A stretch of DNA of 64,000 nucleotides from the IMG/VR virus record IMGVR_UViG_3300043449_002563, positions 1-64,000 of that record. One strand, 5' to 3'. Positions 53,188 through 61,387 of the stretch are shown here, piece after piece. Source of the stretch: a virus. The notes beneath the pieces were generated by a model. The model worked only from the letters and a program-made list of their open reading frames with translations. It did not search any database and was not told the DNA's origin. Within the stretch, counting starts at the first letter, position 1. Each line of letters starts with the position of its first letter. Both the position numbers and the translations under genes were made by a program.

Positions 53188-54293
53188 CCAAGTTTGCTAA
53201 TAAAACTGGCTTTATAAGAAATAGAAGACCAAGCGGCAAGAATTTTGCTGCCAGCGATATAAATGTTTTTACTTTTTTTGGAGATATGCACCATACTATT
53301 CTAAGCGGGGCTTTATTTTTTGATAGACTTGTAGATAATTCAAAATACAATATTGTTTTAACTTGGCCCGGAATGGAATGTTTCTTCAGCACGGCTGATG
53401 AAATACTTACCTTGAGTCCCGACTTACAGTATGAAAAGATTTATAACAATGCAAACGACAGTAAAAACAATTCAGTAAACCATGATTTGATAGTAAGAAC
53501 TGCTAATGAATATTTTTTGAATGTTAAAACAGCAGATAATTTTGTGGGATCAACACAGAATGCCATGCAAAAAATACTGGACAGTAATTTTCTAAACTAT
53601 CAATATCACAAGTTTCTTGAGCAAAGTGGCAATTTCAAGTCTCCGCCTAAACAAAAAAAATCAGTGGTTTTTTTCCCGATCAAAGAATACAAAACAATAA
53701 TATCAAATGCAGAAATTCCTGTTATATTCAATGATAAGGCATATAGAGAAATATTCAGGATTCTTGGAGACAGAGGTTTTCAAGTAGTTTGCATACAGAA
53801 CAAGTGGACATTTAATTTGCAAAATGAGAATTTTGGGAATGTAGTTTTTGTAAACGAATATAAATTTGAAAATATATTGCAATGCATAAGAAAATATGGA
53901 TGTTATTTCGATTTGTTCACAGACAATTCTATATTAGCCATGTTGGCGCAGGTTCCTGTGTTCTCGGTTAATTTACGATCTATATACAACAAATACAAAA
54001 GAGACGTAGAATCTTATATTTTCGATTTTGAAAACAAAAATAAGACCATATATTCATTTTTTGAATCTTTATTTAATGATACATCCTTGAATTATGACTA
54101 TCTTATTAGTATAATTGATAGGTTTGCGGACTTTTATGAAGAAAGTAGTATTGGTTACAAACCGGATTTAGTTAAAGAAAAAGAAATAAACTTGGCTGGG
54201 TATATTAAACAAATAAACAGATATAAAAAAGCCAAGTTTATTTCAAAATGTTTGTTCACTAAAGAGAGAGAAAAAAAAGATGCGCAAGGCTAA
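53169..54293 (+). CDS. GT-B glycosyltransferase-like protein B (paralog of A)
   Basis: 374 residues. [14 protein letters not shown] aligns with IAIGWPGRDFLY of the previous protein, and [11 protein letters not shown] with its GFNIIWLGEKV, so the pair look like diverged paralogs. The C-terminal end is helical and basic. Overlaps the previous gene by 19 bp and the bS21 gene by 14 bp, so all are coupled. Confidence 0.5.
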   Translation: METDIVAKFANKTGFIRNRRPSGKNFAASDINVFTFFGDMHHTILSGALFFDRLVDNSKYNIVLTWPGMECFFSTADEILTLSPDLQYEKIYNNANDSKNNSVNHDLIVRTANEYFLNVKTADNFVGSTQNAMQKILDSNFLNYQYHKFLEQSGNFKSPPKQKKSVVFFPIKEYKTIISNAEIPVIFNDKAYREIFRILGDRGFQVVCIQNKWTFNLQNENFGNVVFVNEYKFENILQCIRKYGCYFDLFTDNSILAMLAQVPVFSVNLRSIYNKYKRDVESYIFDFENKNKTIYSFFESLFNDTSLNYDYLISIIDRFADFYEESSIGYKPDLVKEKEINLAGYIKQINRYKKAKFISKCLFTKEREKKDAQG

Positions 54294-54561
54294 TATCAGA
54301 GTAGAAGCAAGGGATTTGGGATACAATCCTTCACAAGATGAGGTTGATCGTAATTTCAGGAATCTAATGGCCGCATTCAGACAGCAATGCAACAAAGCTG
54401 GGATTCTTAAGGAAATCAAGAAGAGAGAGTATTACGAAACTCCTAGTCGTGTTGCTAGGAAGAAGAAGAAGGAAAAGGAAGTTCTGCTATTAAAACTTAA
54501 AATGAAAGAGGCCTTCATTGAGCGACCAAAGATCAAGAGAAAAAGAGATGGCAAAAATTAA
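54280..54561 (+). CDS. rpsU: Ribosomal protein bS21
   Basis: 93 residues. [20 protein letters not shown] and [13 protein letters not shown] followed by a Lys-rich tail match bacterial bS21, including the K-R-E-Y-Y-E-x-P-S signature and basic C-terminal helix. bS21 sits at the 30S platform near the anti-Shine-Dalgarno. The phage version would replace or add to the host protein. GAGAGAG precedes the ATG. Overlaps the previous and next genes by 14 bp. Confidence 0.92.
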   Translation: MRKANIRVEARDLGYNPSQDEVDRNFRNLMAAFRQQCNKAGILKEIKKREYYETPSRVARKKKKEKEVLLLKLKMKEAFIERPKIKRKRDGKN

Positions 54562-54799
54562 AAACATGAGTGTTGCCTTGGATGCTGATTTCCAAGACAA
54601 GCTCAAGAATTTGGCTACCTCAAAAGGTATTTCTGTAAGTAGTTTAATTCGTGAAACGCTGGATAAATATTTATTTGCGGACAATAATACCGTGAAAATT
54701 GTGTTTAATGTACCTAAGGATCTAAAAACAGATTCAGAAAAGTTGGGTATATGGCTGAATCAGAAATGTCAAGCAATCGTAGCGCACTTCAAATCATAA
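54548..54799 (+). CDS. Ribbon-helix-helix DNA-binding protein
   Basis: 83 residues. [20 protein letters not shown] followed by [16 protein letters not shown] is a CopG/Arc-type ribbon-helix-helix: a strand then two helices, binding DNA as a dimer. The C-terminal half is unknown. It overlaps the bS21 gene's end by 14 bp, so it may regulate its own operon. Confidence 0.8.
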   Translation: MAKIKNMSVALDADFQDKLKNLATSKGISVSSLIRETLDKYLFADNNTVKIVFNVPKDLKTDSEKLGIWLNQKCQAIVAHFKS

Positions 54800-55284
54800 G
54801 AGAAGCTGTGTTATGTGATTCAAGTAAAATTCAAAGGGTTTCTGCCGATAAGAAATTAGATTGGCAGGACCCTTTTGTTTTAGCTGCTGTGGCAAAAAAG
54901 CTGATTCAGGTATGCGAAGAAAAAAATATACCTTACTTGCACGCAATAATGTTTGGTATGAATTTGGATTTATTTGTAATGAAATTAGAACAAACACATA
55001 AAGTTCTTTTGAATTGCCAATATGCTAAGACTGGTGAAAGTGGACCTTGTATTGAACACAATTATTATGAACACAGGAAAGATGGTAAATACAAGAGCTA
55101 TTTTACGACCAGATCATATTCGGTTGCTGTTGTTGGTTTGGAAATAATTAATTTAAATAATCCAGAAATAAAAGAGTTGGAAATTCAGGCAGATGGTCAG
55201 GAAGCAATCACAATTCAACAAGCTGTGGATCTGCAAAATTGTACCTATCTTGAAGATCTAGGTGTAGAAGTGGAGACTTTTTAA
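54751..55284 (+). CDS. Unknown 177-aa protein
   Basis: Not recognised. A helical N-terminal half (LDWQDPFVLAAVAKKLIQV) and a beta-rich C-terminal half with Cys, ending in acidic DLGVEVETF. Starts inside the RHH gene (49-bp overlap), so probably coupled. Confidence 0.6.
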   Translation: MAESEMSSNRSALQIIREAVLCDSSKIQRVSADKKLDWQDPFVLAAVAKKLIQVCEEKNIPYLHAIMFGMNLDLFVMKLEQTHKVLLNCQYAKTGESGPCIEHNYYEHRKDGKYKSYFTTRSYSVAVVGLEIINLNNPEIKELEIQADGQEAITIQQAVDLQNCTYLEDLGVEVETF

Positions 55285-55550
55285 TGCCTTTAACCCATTT
55301 GCATGTGCTTGACGTTTGTAAAGTAGGCACAAAAAATCAGTGCAAGTATTTGCACGAAGATGATTTAGATGGAAACATTTACCATTGTTTAAAATTGAGC
55401 AGCCAAAAGAAGTATGTTGATGGCATGACGGAAAGTAAAAACTACAGCTCAGACCCTGCAGACCGTGTAAATTTCTCAAATAACGATAATTGCGCAGGTT
55501 ATCCAATTTTGCATGATTTTTTTGTAGGTTATGACCAAAAAAAAGCTTGA
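55284..55550 (+). CDS. Unknown small Cys/His protein
   Basis: Not recognised. 88 residues with His and Cys at LTHLHVLDVC, CKYLHEDD, YHCLKL and NDNCAGYP, spaced as if to bind a metal. GGAG precedes the ATG, which overlaps the preceding stop by one base. Confidence 0.6.
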   Translation: MPLTHLHVLDVCKVGTKNQCKYLHEDDLDGNIYHCLKLSSQKKYVDGMTESKNYSSDPADRVNFSNNDNCAGYPILHDFFVGYDQKKA

Positions 55551-55574
55551 CACAAATTGCATTCGTAGTAATAT
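55547..55574 (+). promoter_or_regulatory. Sigma70-type promoter
   Basis: Perfect -35 TTGACA, 16-bp spacer, -10 TAATAT; start predicted near 55581, 40 bp before the next gene, which has AGGGA as Shine-Dalgarno. The best host-type promoter seen in the window, so likely active early. Confidence 0.65.
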
Positions 55575-55619
55575 GTGAGAGGTGTCTAGGATGACTGTTT
55601 TCATGGGAAGGGATTTCCA

Positions 55620-56015
55620 ATGATTGAGAGTTTTGTGTGTGAAGATGTTATTGACAATGAAGAATTATCAGTAAATGAGGTTCTTGATCAGGATGGCGAT
55701 TCTTTCTATCTGAATAGAAGATCATTTCTTGACAACTGGTACAACAAGACTGTTGCTGCTTATGCTGGCTCTGGCCGTGTTATTGGCAGAACAGAACTAA
55801 CCGACAGAGAGTACGAGTTTGTTTTGGCAAACTCCGTAGTTAGCGGCATAGATGTTTGTTATTCACTTCTTAGCCGTTTTACTGTTCTTGATGATGAAGC
55901 ACAGATTGGCATAGTCTTGCAAATGCTTGCATATTTGAGCGAGTGCAGACTGCCAAAGGAATATGCGGGCGGCTTTATTATTCTTATGGTAAAATACCAT
56001 ATTTTGCCAGCGTAG
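55620..56015 (+). CDS. Unknown 131-aa protein
   Basis: Not recognised. An acidic N-terminus (MIESFVCEDVIDNEELSVNE) then helices ending FIILMVKYHILPA. First gene after a strong sigma70-type promoter, so perhaps expressed early. AGGGA precedes the ATG. Confidence 0.65.
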   Translation: MIESFVCEDVIDNEELSVNEVLDQDGDSFYLNRRSFLDNWYNKTVAAYAGSGRVIGRTELTDREYEFVLANSVVSGIDVCYSLLSRFTVLDDEAQIGIVLQMLAYLSECRLPKEYAGGFIILMVKYHILPA

Positions 56016-56032
56016 TTTCTCTTATAGATTGG

Positions 56033-56362
56033 ATGAACAAGCCAAGCTATTATGAAATGAATTTGCATTTTATATCCCTTGGGAGTGTCCCTGTGGTCAT
56101 TCCCAAGGATCATTCATTTCTTAAAAAGTATTTTAAAACAAAAATTCAAAGACAATTTTTGTTTTATTATTATGTATTTCGTGACAGCCACAACTTCCAA
56201 CACCATGTAGGAGTACGTTGTGACGCTTCATTTGTTTATAAAATGACTGTAAAATTTGAATGGATCATGGCGCAATATAATACTGCAAAACGAACTTTGA
56301 ATTTTGAATTGCTGGGAAAAATACAAAGAAGAAGATTAAAGCTTTTAAAAAATATGCTGTGA
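56033..56362 (+). CDS. Unknown 109-aa basic protein
   Basis: Not recognised. A basic, aromatic protein (FLKKYFKTKIQRQFLFYYY; ending KIQRRRLKLLKNML). The start is uncertain: the frame is open upstream into the previous gene, but the ATG at 56033 has a TTATAG box at -11 to -6 and no overlap, so I prefer it. No Shine-Dalgarno. Confidence 0.5.
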   Translation: MNKPSYYEMNLHFISLGSVPVVIPKDHSFLKKYFKTKIQRQFLFYYYVFRDSHNFQHHVGVRCDASFVYKMTVKFEWIMAQYNTAKRTLNFELLGKIQRRRLKLLKNML

Positions 56363-56375
56363 AAATAAATAATAT

Positions 56376-56570
56376 ATGCTAAGTTTTCATGATTGGGTTA
56401 AAAGTTTTGAAAGTAGCCCTGCTACTAGAAACAAAATGGCAGCTGCTTTAGGCCTTCAGCCCATGTATTCTGCTGATGTTTTTGGACATGCAACTCCACC
56501 ACCATGGGTTGCCAAGCGCCTTCTTAAAAAGCTTAAAAAGCATAAGAAACGCAAGAAGAAAAAGCACTGA
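56376..56570 (+). CDS. Small tagged protein, Lys-rich C-terminus
   Basis: 64 residues. MLSFHDWVKSFESSPATRN is of the shared N-terminal type. The C-terminus is strongly basic (about 13 Lys/Arg in the last 20 residues), which suits DNA binding inside a capsid. No Shine-Dalgarno; TAAATA at -10 to -5. Confidence 0.65.
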   Translation: MLSFHDWVKSFESSPATRNKMAAALGLQPMYSADVFGHATPPPWVAKRLLKKLKKHKKRKKKKH

Positions 56571-56573
56571 TAC

Positions 56574-56579
56574 TATAAT
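56574..56579 (+). promoter_or_regulatory. Consensus TATAAT at leaderless spacing
   Basis: TATAAT at -11 to -6 before the ATG at 56585, with TTGGT between and no Shine-Dalgarno. Confidence 0.45.
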
Positions 56580-56584
56580 TTGGT

Positions 56585-56941
56585 ATGCCACGCAATTTTT
56601 TTGTAGGTCTTGGACCAACCAATTTTGTTCGCAAAAATGGTACTGTAGAAATATACTTTGTCAAGAATCCTACATCACACAACAAACTCTACATACCAAT
56701 ATCAGGCACAGAGGCCTTAACACCAGCTATTTATGATAACAATTCCCTGAGGTATGTGCTTTACGGGGAAGAAGTAATCTTAATAAAAAAATTTCCATTC
56801 GTTCCCTGTTTGAAAATCGATAATTTGGAACAGGTTTTCCCATTTCCAAAAGAATATGTTTTGCAAAAGCTCAATAAGAAAGAAAAAGAAAATATAAAAA
56901 CAGACATTCCTTTCGATTTATTTCAAACGGTAGTGCTATGA
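56585..56941 (+). CDS. Unknown 118-aa protein
   Basis: Not recognised. MPRNFFVGLGPTNFVRKNGT start and a beta-rich body with IYFVKNPTSHNKLYIPI. Overlaps the next ATG by 4 bp, so the two are coupled. It lies upstream of the baseplate-like gene and may be structural. Confidence 0.65.
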   Translation: MPRNFFVGLGPTNFVRKNGTVEIYFVKNPTSHNKLYIPISGTEALTPAIYDNNSLRYVLYGEEVILIKKFPFVPCLKIDNLEQVFPFPKEYVLQKLNKKEKENIKTDIPFDLFQTVVL

Positions 56942-57339
56942 AAAATGATCTGTTTTTTATGAGCGTTGCTATTTTAGCAGTTTGGAGAGAGCATGACCCC
57001 AAGTCGGTGCTTGGCGTAGTAATTAGTGACGAGGCCGGAACTGATTATGAAATAAAAATGGTAATAAAGAAAAATAATAAATTTGAAATGTTGTTAGATT
57101 TATTTGATGATTTCAGTTTTGATAATGCTAACATTTACATGACTATGACACCTTGGGCAGAACTTATAAGCGCTGCAGAAGCCAAAAATGTACAGAAATT
57201 ACTGTATATTCCTACCACAACAGCTTTAGCACCCACGTCCCCAAACATAATAGTCCACCCATTCGAACATACCTTTGGAAGAATTATTGATATGTTATCT
57301 TGTTATAAACTGAGAGATCTAAGTATAAATAAGGTATGA
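56938..57339 (+). CDS. Unknown 133-aa protein
   Basis: Not recognised. An alpha/beta protein with a hydrophobic start (LFFMSVAILAVWREHD) and a C-terminal His/Pro segment (NIIVHPFEHTFGRIIDML). Overlaps both neighbours by 4 bp, forming one translational unit with the baseplate-like gene. Confidence 0.65.
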   Translation: MKNDLFFMSVAILAVWREHDPKSVLGVVISDEAGTDYEIKMVIKKNNKFEMLLDLFDDFSFDNANIYMTMTPWAELISAAEAKNVQKLLYIPTTTALAPTSPNIIVHPFEHTFGRIIDMLSCYKLRDLSINKV

Positions 57340-58223
57340 GCTGCATACCAAATAATGTAAGTATACAAAATTGCAACCCAAACAATCTAAACTATGTTTG
57401 TGGTGTGCCAACCAATTGTCCAAACTTTGTCATCAAACAGCATGATACTCGTCCTCCTTTTCAGGTAGATATCACAGAGTGTGAAGCGCCTGTAGATTTG
57501 CAGAATTTGGTAATAGAAGCTTCAATGTGGGCAACTGCCAAATTAAAGTGCAATATTACTGCTGAAACAGCAGTTATACAGTTTGCCGACAATCTAGGTT
57601 TTCAACAAATAAACTATGACACCATCATTCAGATTGGAGATGGCAGACTATTTGAAAGAATGTTAGTAGACAAAATAAATGACATGGATAACTCTGTGAC
57701 AGTTTACAGAGGGCAGATGGATACTGGAGCATACCCATGGAAAAGAGGAACTAATATCAAGCTTATTAGATTTCTTAATGCACCTGCCTTGGGCGAGTTA
57801 GTATATCAAAACGTCGAAGAATTAGACGGAACTATAAGGCCAAATGTGCTAACACGAAGCTCACTTATATACGAATGGAAGCCCGGTGATACATGTATGG
57901 CTGGTCTATACATTTTCGAATTTAAGATTTTGAAAATGAATATACCACCTGACCCATGTGCAAGTGGGGATATAATAATAATAACTGCACCACCTATTGG
58001 GAATCCAAATATGCCTCCGTTGAATGGTATGCCGACATATATGCCGCCTTGGGGAGGAGCAACTCCTTCTAATGCCATTTATAGTTTTTCAACAGCACAA
58101 ACCCCAGTATCACAGGTTAACTATCACTGTGGCATTGGCGCAGATGTTGAATGGGTCAGACGTTGGCCAAATAACCGTGCAGGTTTCTTGATAGAGATTT
58201 TCCCCTCACCAACAGCCGAATAA
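57336..58223 (+). CDS. Probable baseplate/tail protein, BppU-like N-domain
   Basis: 295 residues. FVIKQHDTRPPFQVDITECE then APVDLQNLVIEASMWATAKL fits the pattern of BppU-type N-terminal domains (K-x-D-T-x-P-x-F ... P-V-D-L), which attach receptor-binding modules in tails. The C-terminal part is Pro/Gly-rich with MPPLNGMPTYMPPWGG. It may link to the RCC1 fibres, which lie far away. Tentative. Confidence 0.55.
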   Translation: MSCIPNNVSIQNCNPNNLNYVCGVPTNCPNFVIKQHDTRPPFQVDITECEAPVDLQNLVIEASMWATAKLKCNITAETAVIQFADNLGFQQINYDTIIQIGDGRLFERMLVDKINDMDNSVTVYRGQMDTGAYPWKRGTNIKLIRFLNAPALGELVYQNVEELDGTIRPNVLTRSSLIYEWKPGDTCMAGLYIFEFKILKMNIPPDPCASGDIIIITAPPIGNPNMPPLNGMPTYMPPWGGATPSNAIYSFSTAQTPVSQVNYHCGIGADVEWVRRWPNNRAGFLIEIFPSPTAE

Positions 58224-58235
58224 GGAGATTTTTTT

Positions 58236-58760
58236 GTGATTTTAAATAGTAAAATTCGTTATCGTTTGAATTATCAGATTAGGTGTCCAGAAGTAAGAGT
58301 TTACCAAGAACAAAAACAATTAGGCATTATGTCAATCGAGAGAGCTAGGGTATTGGCTCATGACCAAGGTTTAGATTTGATAGAGGTTACTCCAAGAGCT
58401 AATCCGCCCGTTTGCATGATTGCCGATTTTGGTCGTTTGAAGTACGAAAGTAAAATCAGGGAAAAAGAACTAGCAAAGAAACAAAAAGAGGCAATCCAAG
58501 AACTAAAAGAAGTTCGTCTTACGCCTACAATTGCCGAGCATGATATCGAATACAAGGCAAAGAATATTGAAAAGTTTTTGACTTCAGGAAAAAAAGTTCA
58601 ATTAACAATGAAATTCAGCCCAAGAGAATTAGCACACAAAGATATTGGCTTGGCTACAATTAATACGGTAATTGAAAAATTTAAGGAAATTTCAATAATC
58701 GAACAAGCTCCAAGGTTCAATGGCCGACATTTGAACTGCTTGCTCGCCCCCAAGGGTTAG
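58236..58760 (+). CDS. infC: Translation initiation factor IF-3
   Basis: 174 residues, full length. The N-domain has YQIRCPEVRVY and GLDLIEVTPRANPPVCMIAD; the linker is Lys/Glu-rich; the C-domain has EVRLTPTIAEHDIEYKAKN, KVQLTMKFSPRELAHKDIG and ends in a basic strand. IF-3 controls start-codon selection on the 30S subunit. It begins with GTG preceded by AGGAG. Together with bS21 it gives the phage two 30S-subunit factors. Confidence 0.94.
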   Translation: MILNSKIRYRLNYQIRCPEVRVYQEQKQLGIMSIERARVLAHDQGLDLIEVTPRANPPVCMIADFGRLKYESKIREKELAKKQKEAIQELKEVRLTPTIAEHDIEYKAKNIEKFLTSGKKVQLTMKFSPRELAHKDIGLATINTVIEKFKEISIIEQAPRFNGRHLNCLLAPKG

Positions 58761-58763
58761 AAA

Positions 58764-59738
58764 ATGAAATTAGAAATATGGAAAAATTTCAACCAAGAAA
58801 TTTTGCATTCCATAAATTCTTACAAATTTCATAACACTAATTTCGATGCATACTATTCCGTAATAGAATGTTTGCTGTCAAAAGCTAATCCAGAAACCAT
58901 TTATGGCGAATTGGGTGCAAGACTTAAATCCTTTTTTACTCATGCTGATTTAGAGCATCCAGAACTCAAGATATTTTTGAGAAATCTAATCAGCAATGAG
59001 GCGATCAGGGAAATAAATGAAATCAATGATATTGCCTCTTTCTGTATCAGGAAAGGCTATATGAACTATTTGCCAAAATTAAAAAACATTTTATCTCATT
59101 TTGTGAAAAATAAATTCTTTTTAAATGGCAAGACTATCGGCAGTCCTTCTGAAACCAATACGCACATTCGTTTTATAAAGACAAATGATTTGTGGCTTTA
59201 TAGAAAAAACAAAAAGTCACAAAAAATTAATGTAATAAGCGATGTCCCAACCGATATAGGACTGTTGCCATATGATGCACTATCTTGTTACCATCATAAT
59301 TCTGAGAAAACCAAAAAATTAAGAGAAGACTTGTTGCATCAAAGAAGTATATTTGAAAAACTGCAATGCCATAATTTGCTTTCGGAAATTGACGAAGCAA
59401 TAGATAAGTTAGATTTGGAAATAAATGGAACAAATATGGGATTTAGAAGGATAACCCTTAATTCCATAGGTTCTGTTTTGTTTAAAATGTTTGATTCTGT
59501 AAAAAATGTTTATATAATTCCTATCACAGAGCAAATTGCAAAATCTAATGAAGACATAGAAAAATTAGTTGCAGGATGTGACAAGTTTGCAGGATTTGGT
59601 CATAACTATGCTGTATTTGACCATTATGCCGCAATAAAAGATTTTGATGCTGATTATGGATTTCTGGTAGGCGAAAGAGATAGCAAGACTTATTTTATTG
59701 GTTATTTTCAAGGAGGTTTTGACAATGGCCAATGTTAA
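58764..59738 (+). CDS. Unknown 324-aa protein
   Basis: Not recognised. A helical N-terminal half; a beta-rich C-terminal half with a cluster FAGFGHNYAVFDHYAAIKDFDA and GFLVGERDSKTYFIGYF. It follows IF-3 by 3 bp and overlaps the next gene by 14 bp, so it is in the same unit. Confidence 0.65.
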   Translation: MKLEIWKNFNQEILHSINSYKFHNTNFDAYYSVIECLLSKANPETIYGELGARLKSFFTHADLEHPELKIFLRNLISNEAIREINEINDIASFCIRKGYMNYLPKLKNILSHFVKNKFFLNGKTIGSPSETNTHIRFIKTNDLWLYRKNKKSQKINVISDVPTDIGLLPYDALSCYHHNSEKTKKLREDLLHQRSIFEKLQCHNLLSEIDEAIDKLDLEINGTNMGFRRITLNSIGSVLFKMFDSVKNVYIIPITEQIAKSNEDIEKLVAGCDKFAGFGHNYAVFDHYAAIKDFDADYGFLVGERDSKTYFIGYFQGGFDNGQC

Positions 59739-60003
59739 GACCGAACAAGTGCTCAGTATATTGAAAAAAGCTTATTGTTCTGGAGTTTACGGTAACATTG
59801 ATTTGTGTGATACAATTTGTATTGAAATATTGAATGATTTTATAAAATCAGTATTAAGTGTCACCGAAGATAAAAAAGAAATTGATATTGATTTGTCTTC
59901 TAAAAATTCTTGGTCAACTGTAAGTATAGCTGGTGATTATCAGAACTTTATAAATTTTGATGCATGGACTAATGTAATAGTGCCTAACGGCACGACGATT
60001 TGA
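59725..60003 (+). CDS. Unknown 92-aa protein
   Basis: Not recognised. I use the ATG at 59725 with a strong AAGGAGG; the in-frame start 27 nt upstream lacks one. A helical N-terminus (VLSILKKAYCSGVYGN) and an acidic C-terminus. Confidence 0.65.
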   Translation: MANVKTEQVLSILKKAYCSGVYGNIDLCDTICIEILNDFIKSVLSVTEDKKEIDIDLSSKNSWSTVSIAGDYQNFINFDAWTNVIVPNGTTI

Positions 60004-60006
60004 TAC

Positions 60007-60012
60007 TATAAT
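60007..60012 (+). promoter_or_regulatory. TATAAT -10 box
   Basis: TATAAT with predicted start near 60019, 24 nt before the GroES-like ATG, whose leader has AAGGA. An ordinary leadered promoter, unlike the leaderless-type boxes elsewhere. Confidence 0.4.
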
Positions 60013-60042
60013 ATATTAGTCATCTTTTTAAAGGAAATTAAA

Positions 60043-60417
60043 ATGGCAAAGAAGGAAGAAAAGTGCGAAGAAGGCACTTGCTGCAAGTCTAAATGCTCCG
60101 GTCAATTTAAGGTACCGGATGAAATTCCTCCAGTTACAGGCGTTAAACCCTGTGGAGCGCAAGTATTATTGGAGCTTCTGACTGTCCAAGAAATGATGGG
60201 CACCAAGCTTATTCTGAAGAATAACCAGCAATCTCATGCAGAGTATCAGGCCTATGTTATAGCCGCAGGCCCCACGATTGATCTGAGCATTTACGGCTTT
60301 AAGGTTGGCGACAGAGTATTGTTGTCTGGTAATGGGACACCAGTTCCTAACTATGACAATAGCGAGCGTGAGCGCATTTTGATGGACCCTTTTGCGATTA
60401 AGGCAGTTCTCACATAA
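60043..60417 (+). CDS. GroES-like co-chaperonin
   Basis: 124 residues. After a Cys-rich N-terminal extension (EEGTCCKSKCSG), the Cpn10 core has VKPCGAQVLLELL, an expected mobile-loop region (VQEMMGTKLILKNNQQSHA), AYVIAAGP and KVGDRVLLSGNGTP. Likely caps host GroEL to fold phage proteins, as T4 gp31 does. The DnaJ gene follows by 4 bp. Confidence 0.82.
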   Translation: MAKKEEKCEEGTCCKSKCSGQFKVPDEIPPVTGVKPCGAQVLLELLTVQEMMGTKLILKNNQQSHAEYQAYVIAAGPTIDLSIYGFKVGDRVLLSGNGTPVPNYDNSERERILMDPFAIKAVLT

Positions 60418-60421
60418 TTGA

Positions 60422-61387
60422 ATGAGCGACAATCATTATGAAATACTTGAGCTAAGTCAAGATTGTAAACAAGAAGAAATTGACAAAGCTTACAAGAAAT
60501 TAGCGCTTCGCTATCATCCTGACCGAAATCCGGGTGATAGCGAATGTGCTTCTAAATTTGTTAAAATACAGCAGGCATATGACGTTTTAAAAGACCCTGC
60601 CAAAAGACGCATGTATGATATGCAGTCGCAAGGTGGTGCCATGCCACACTTTGCTCATATGCATATGCATGATATGGAAGACCTAAACATCAAGATGTCT
60701 TCAATGCTTACCTTTGAAGACTCAGTGCTTGGCACCAAGAAAACAATAAGTATTTTCAGGAAAGAACCCTGCTTTGATTGCGCAGGAGAGGGACACAAGT
60801 CTTTTAACACGTGTCCTTTGTGTAATGGAAGAGGCAGTACGATAGCCCAATTTGGCGGTATGATTCAGTTTGCAACTATGTGCCCTAACTGCCACGGTAG
60901 AGGAAAATTAGGAGTAGATAAGTGCAAAACTTGTAATGCTTCAAAATATTTAACAGGGTCTGAAACCCAAATAGAAATCGCCTTCCCTGCAGGAATAATA
61001 AATGGAATGACCTTGTCTGTAAATGGAGCAGGTCATAAAGGAAAGAATGGAAATCAGGGCAACATCTTAGTTCAGTGTAATATTGTTGAACAAAAGAAAT
61101 ATTCTCTCAAAGGTCTAGACATTTTTTTCAATTTCGAAGTAGCATTTAGTACTATGTTATTTGGCGGCACAATTGAAATACCGACTTTTGAAAATGATCT
61201 TATAGAAATTAATATACCAGCAAGAACTCAAAATTTGACTAACTTTAGAATAAAAGGCAAAGGCATGCCTGCAATAAACAACAAGATGTTGCGAGGTGAT
61301 TTAGTTGCTGTTGTGATTACCAAAGTGCCCACAGACACTGATTTTATTCCAGAGCTTCAAGGCATATTAGAGCATCATGGCATCTGA
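60422..61387 (+). CDS. dnaJ: DnaJ-type co-chaperone (J domain plus four zinc motifs)
   Basis: 321 residues. J domain with YHPDRNPGD (HPD at about 31-33). The Cys-rich region carries four C-x2-C units: CFDCAGEG, CPLCNGRG, CPNCHGRG and CKTCNASK (about 117-180), the last lacking the second Gly. The substrate-binding C-domain follows and ends FIPELQGILEHHGI. It would direct DnaK to phage substrates. Four bp after the GroES-like gene; its end overlaps the convergent tagged gene by 21 bp. Confidence 0.92.
   Translation: MSDNHYEILELSQDCKQEEIDKAYKKLALRYHPDRNPGDSECASKFVKIQQAYDVLKDPAKRRMYDMQSQGGAMPHFAHMHMHDMEDLNIKMSSMLTFEDSVLGTKKTISIFRKEPCFDCAGEGHKSFNTCPLCNGRGSTIAQFGGMIQFATMCPNCHGRGKLGVDKCKTCNASKYLTGSETQIEIAFPAGIINGMTLSVNGAGHKGKNGNQGNILVQCNIVEQKKYSLKGLDIFFNFEVAFSTMLFGGTIEIPTFENDLIEINIPARTQNLTNFRIKGKGMPAINNKMLRGDLVAVVITKVPTDTDFIPELQGILEHHGI

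Noticed and set aside
55943-56032. Longer version of the basic protein starting at GTG 55943
   Set aside because: Would overlap the upstream gene by 73 bp and translate its bases in a frame with poor composition; the ATG at 56033 has a promoter-like box.
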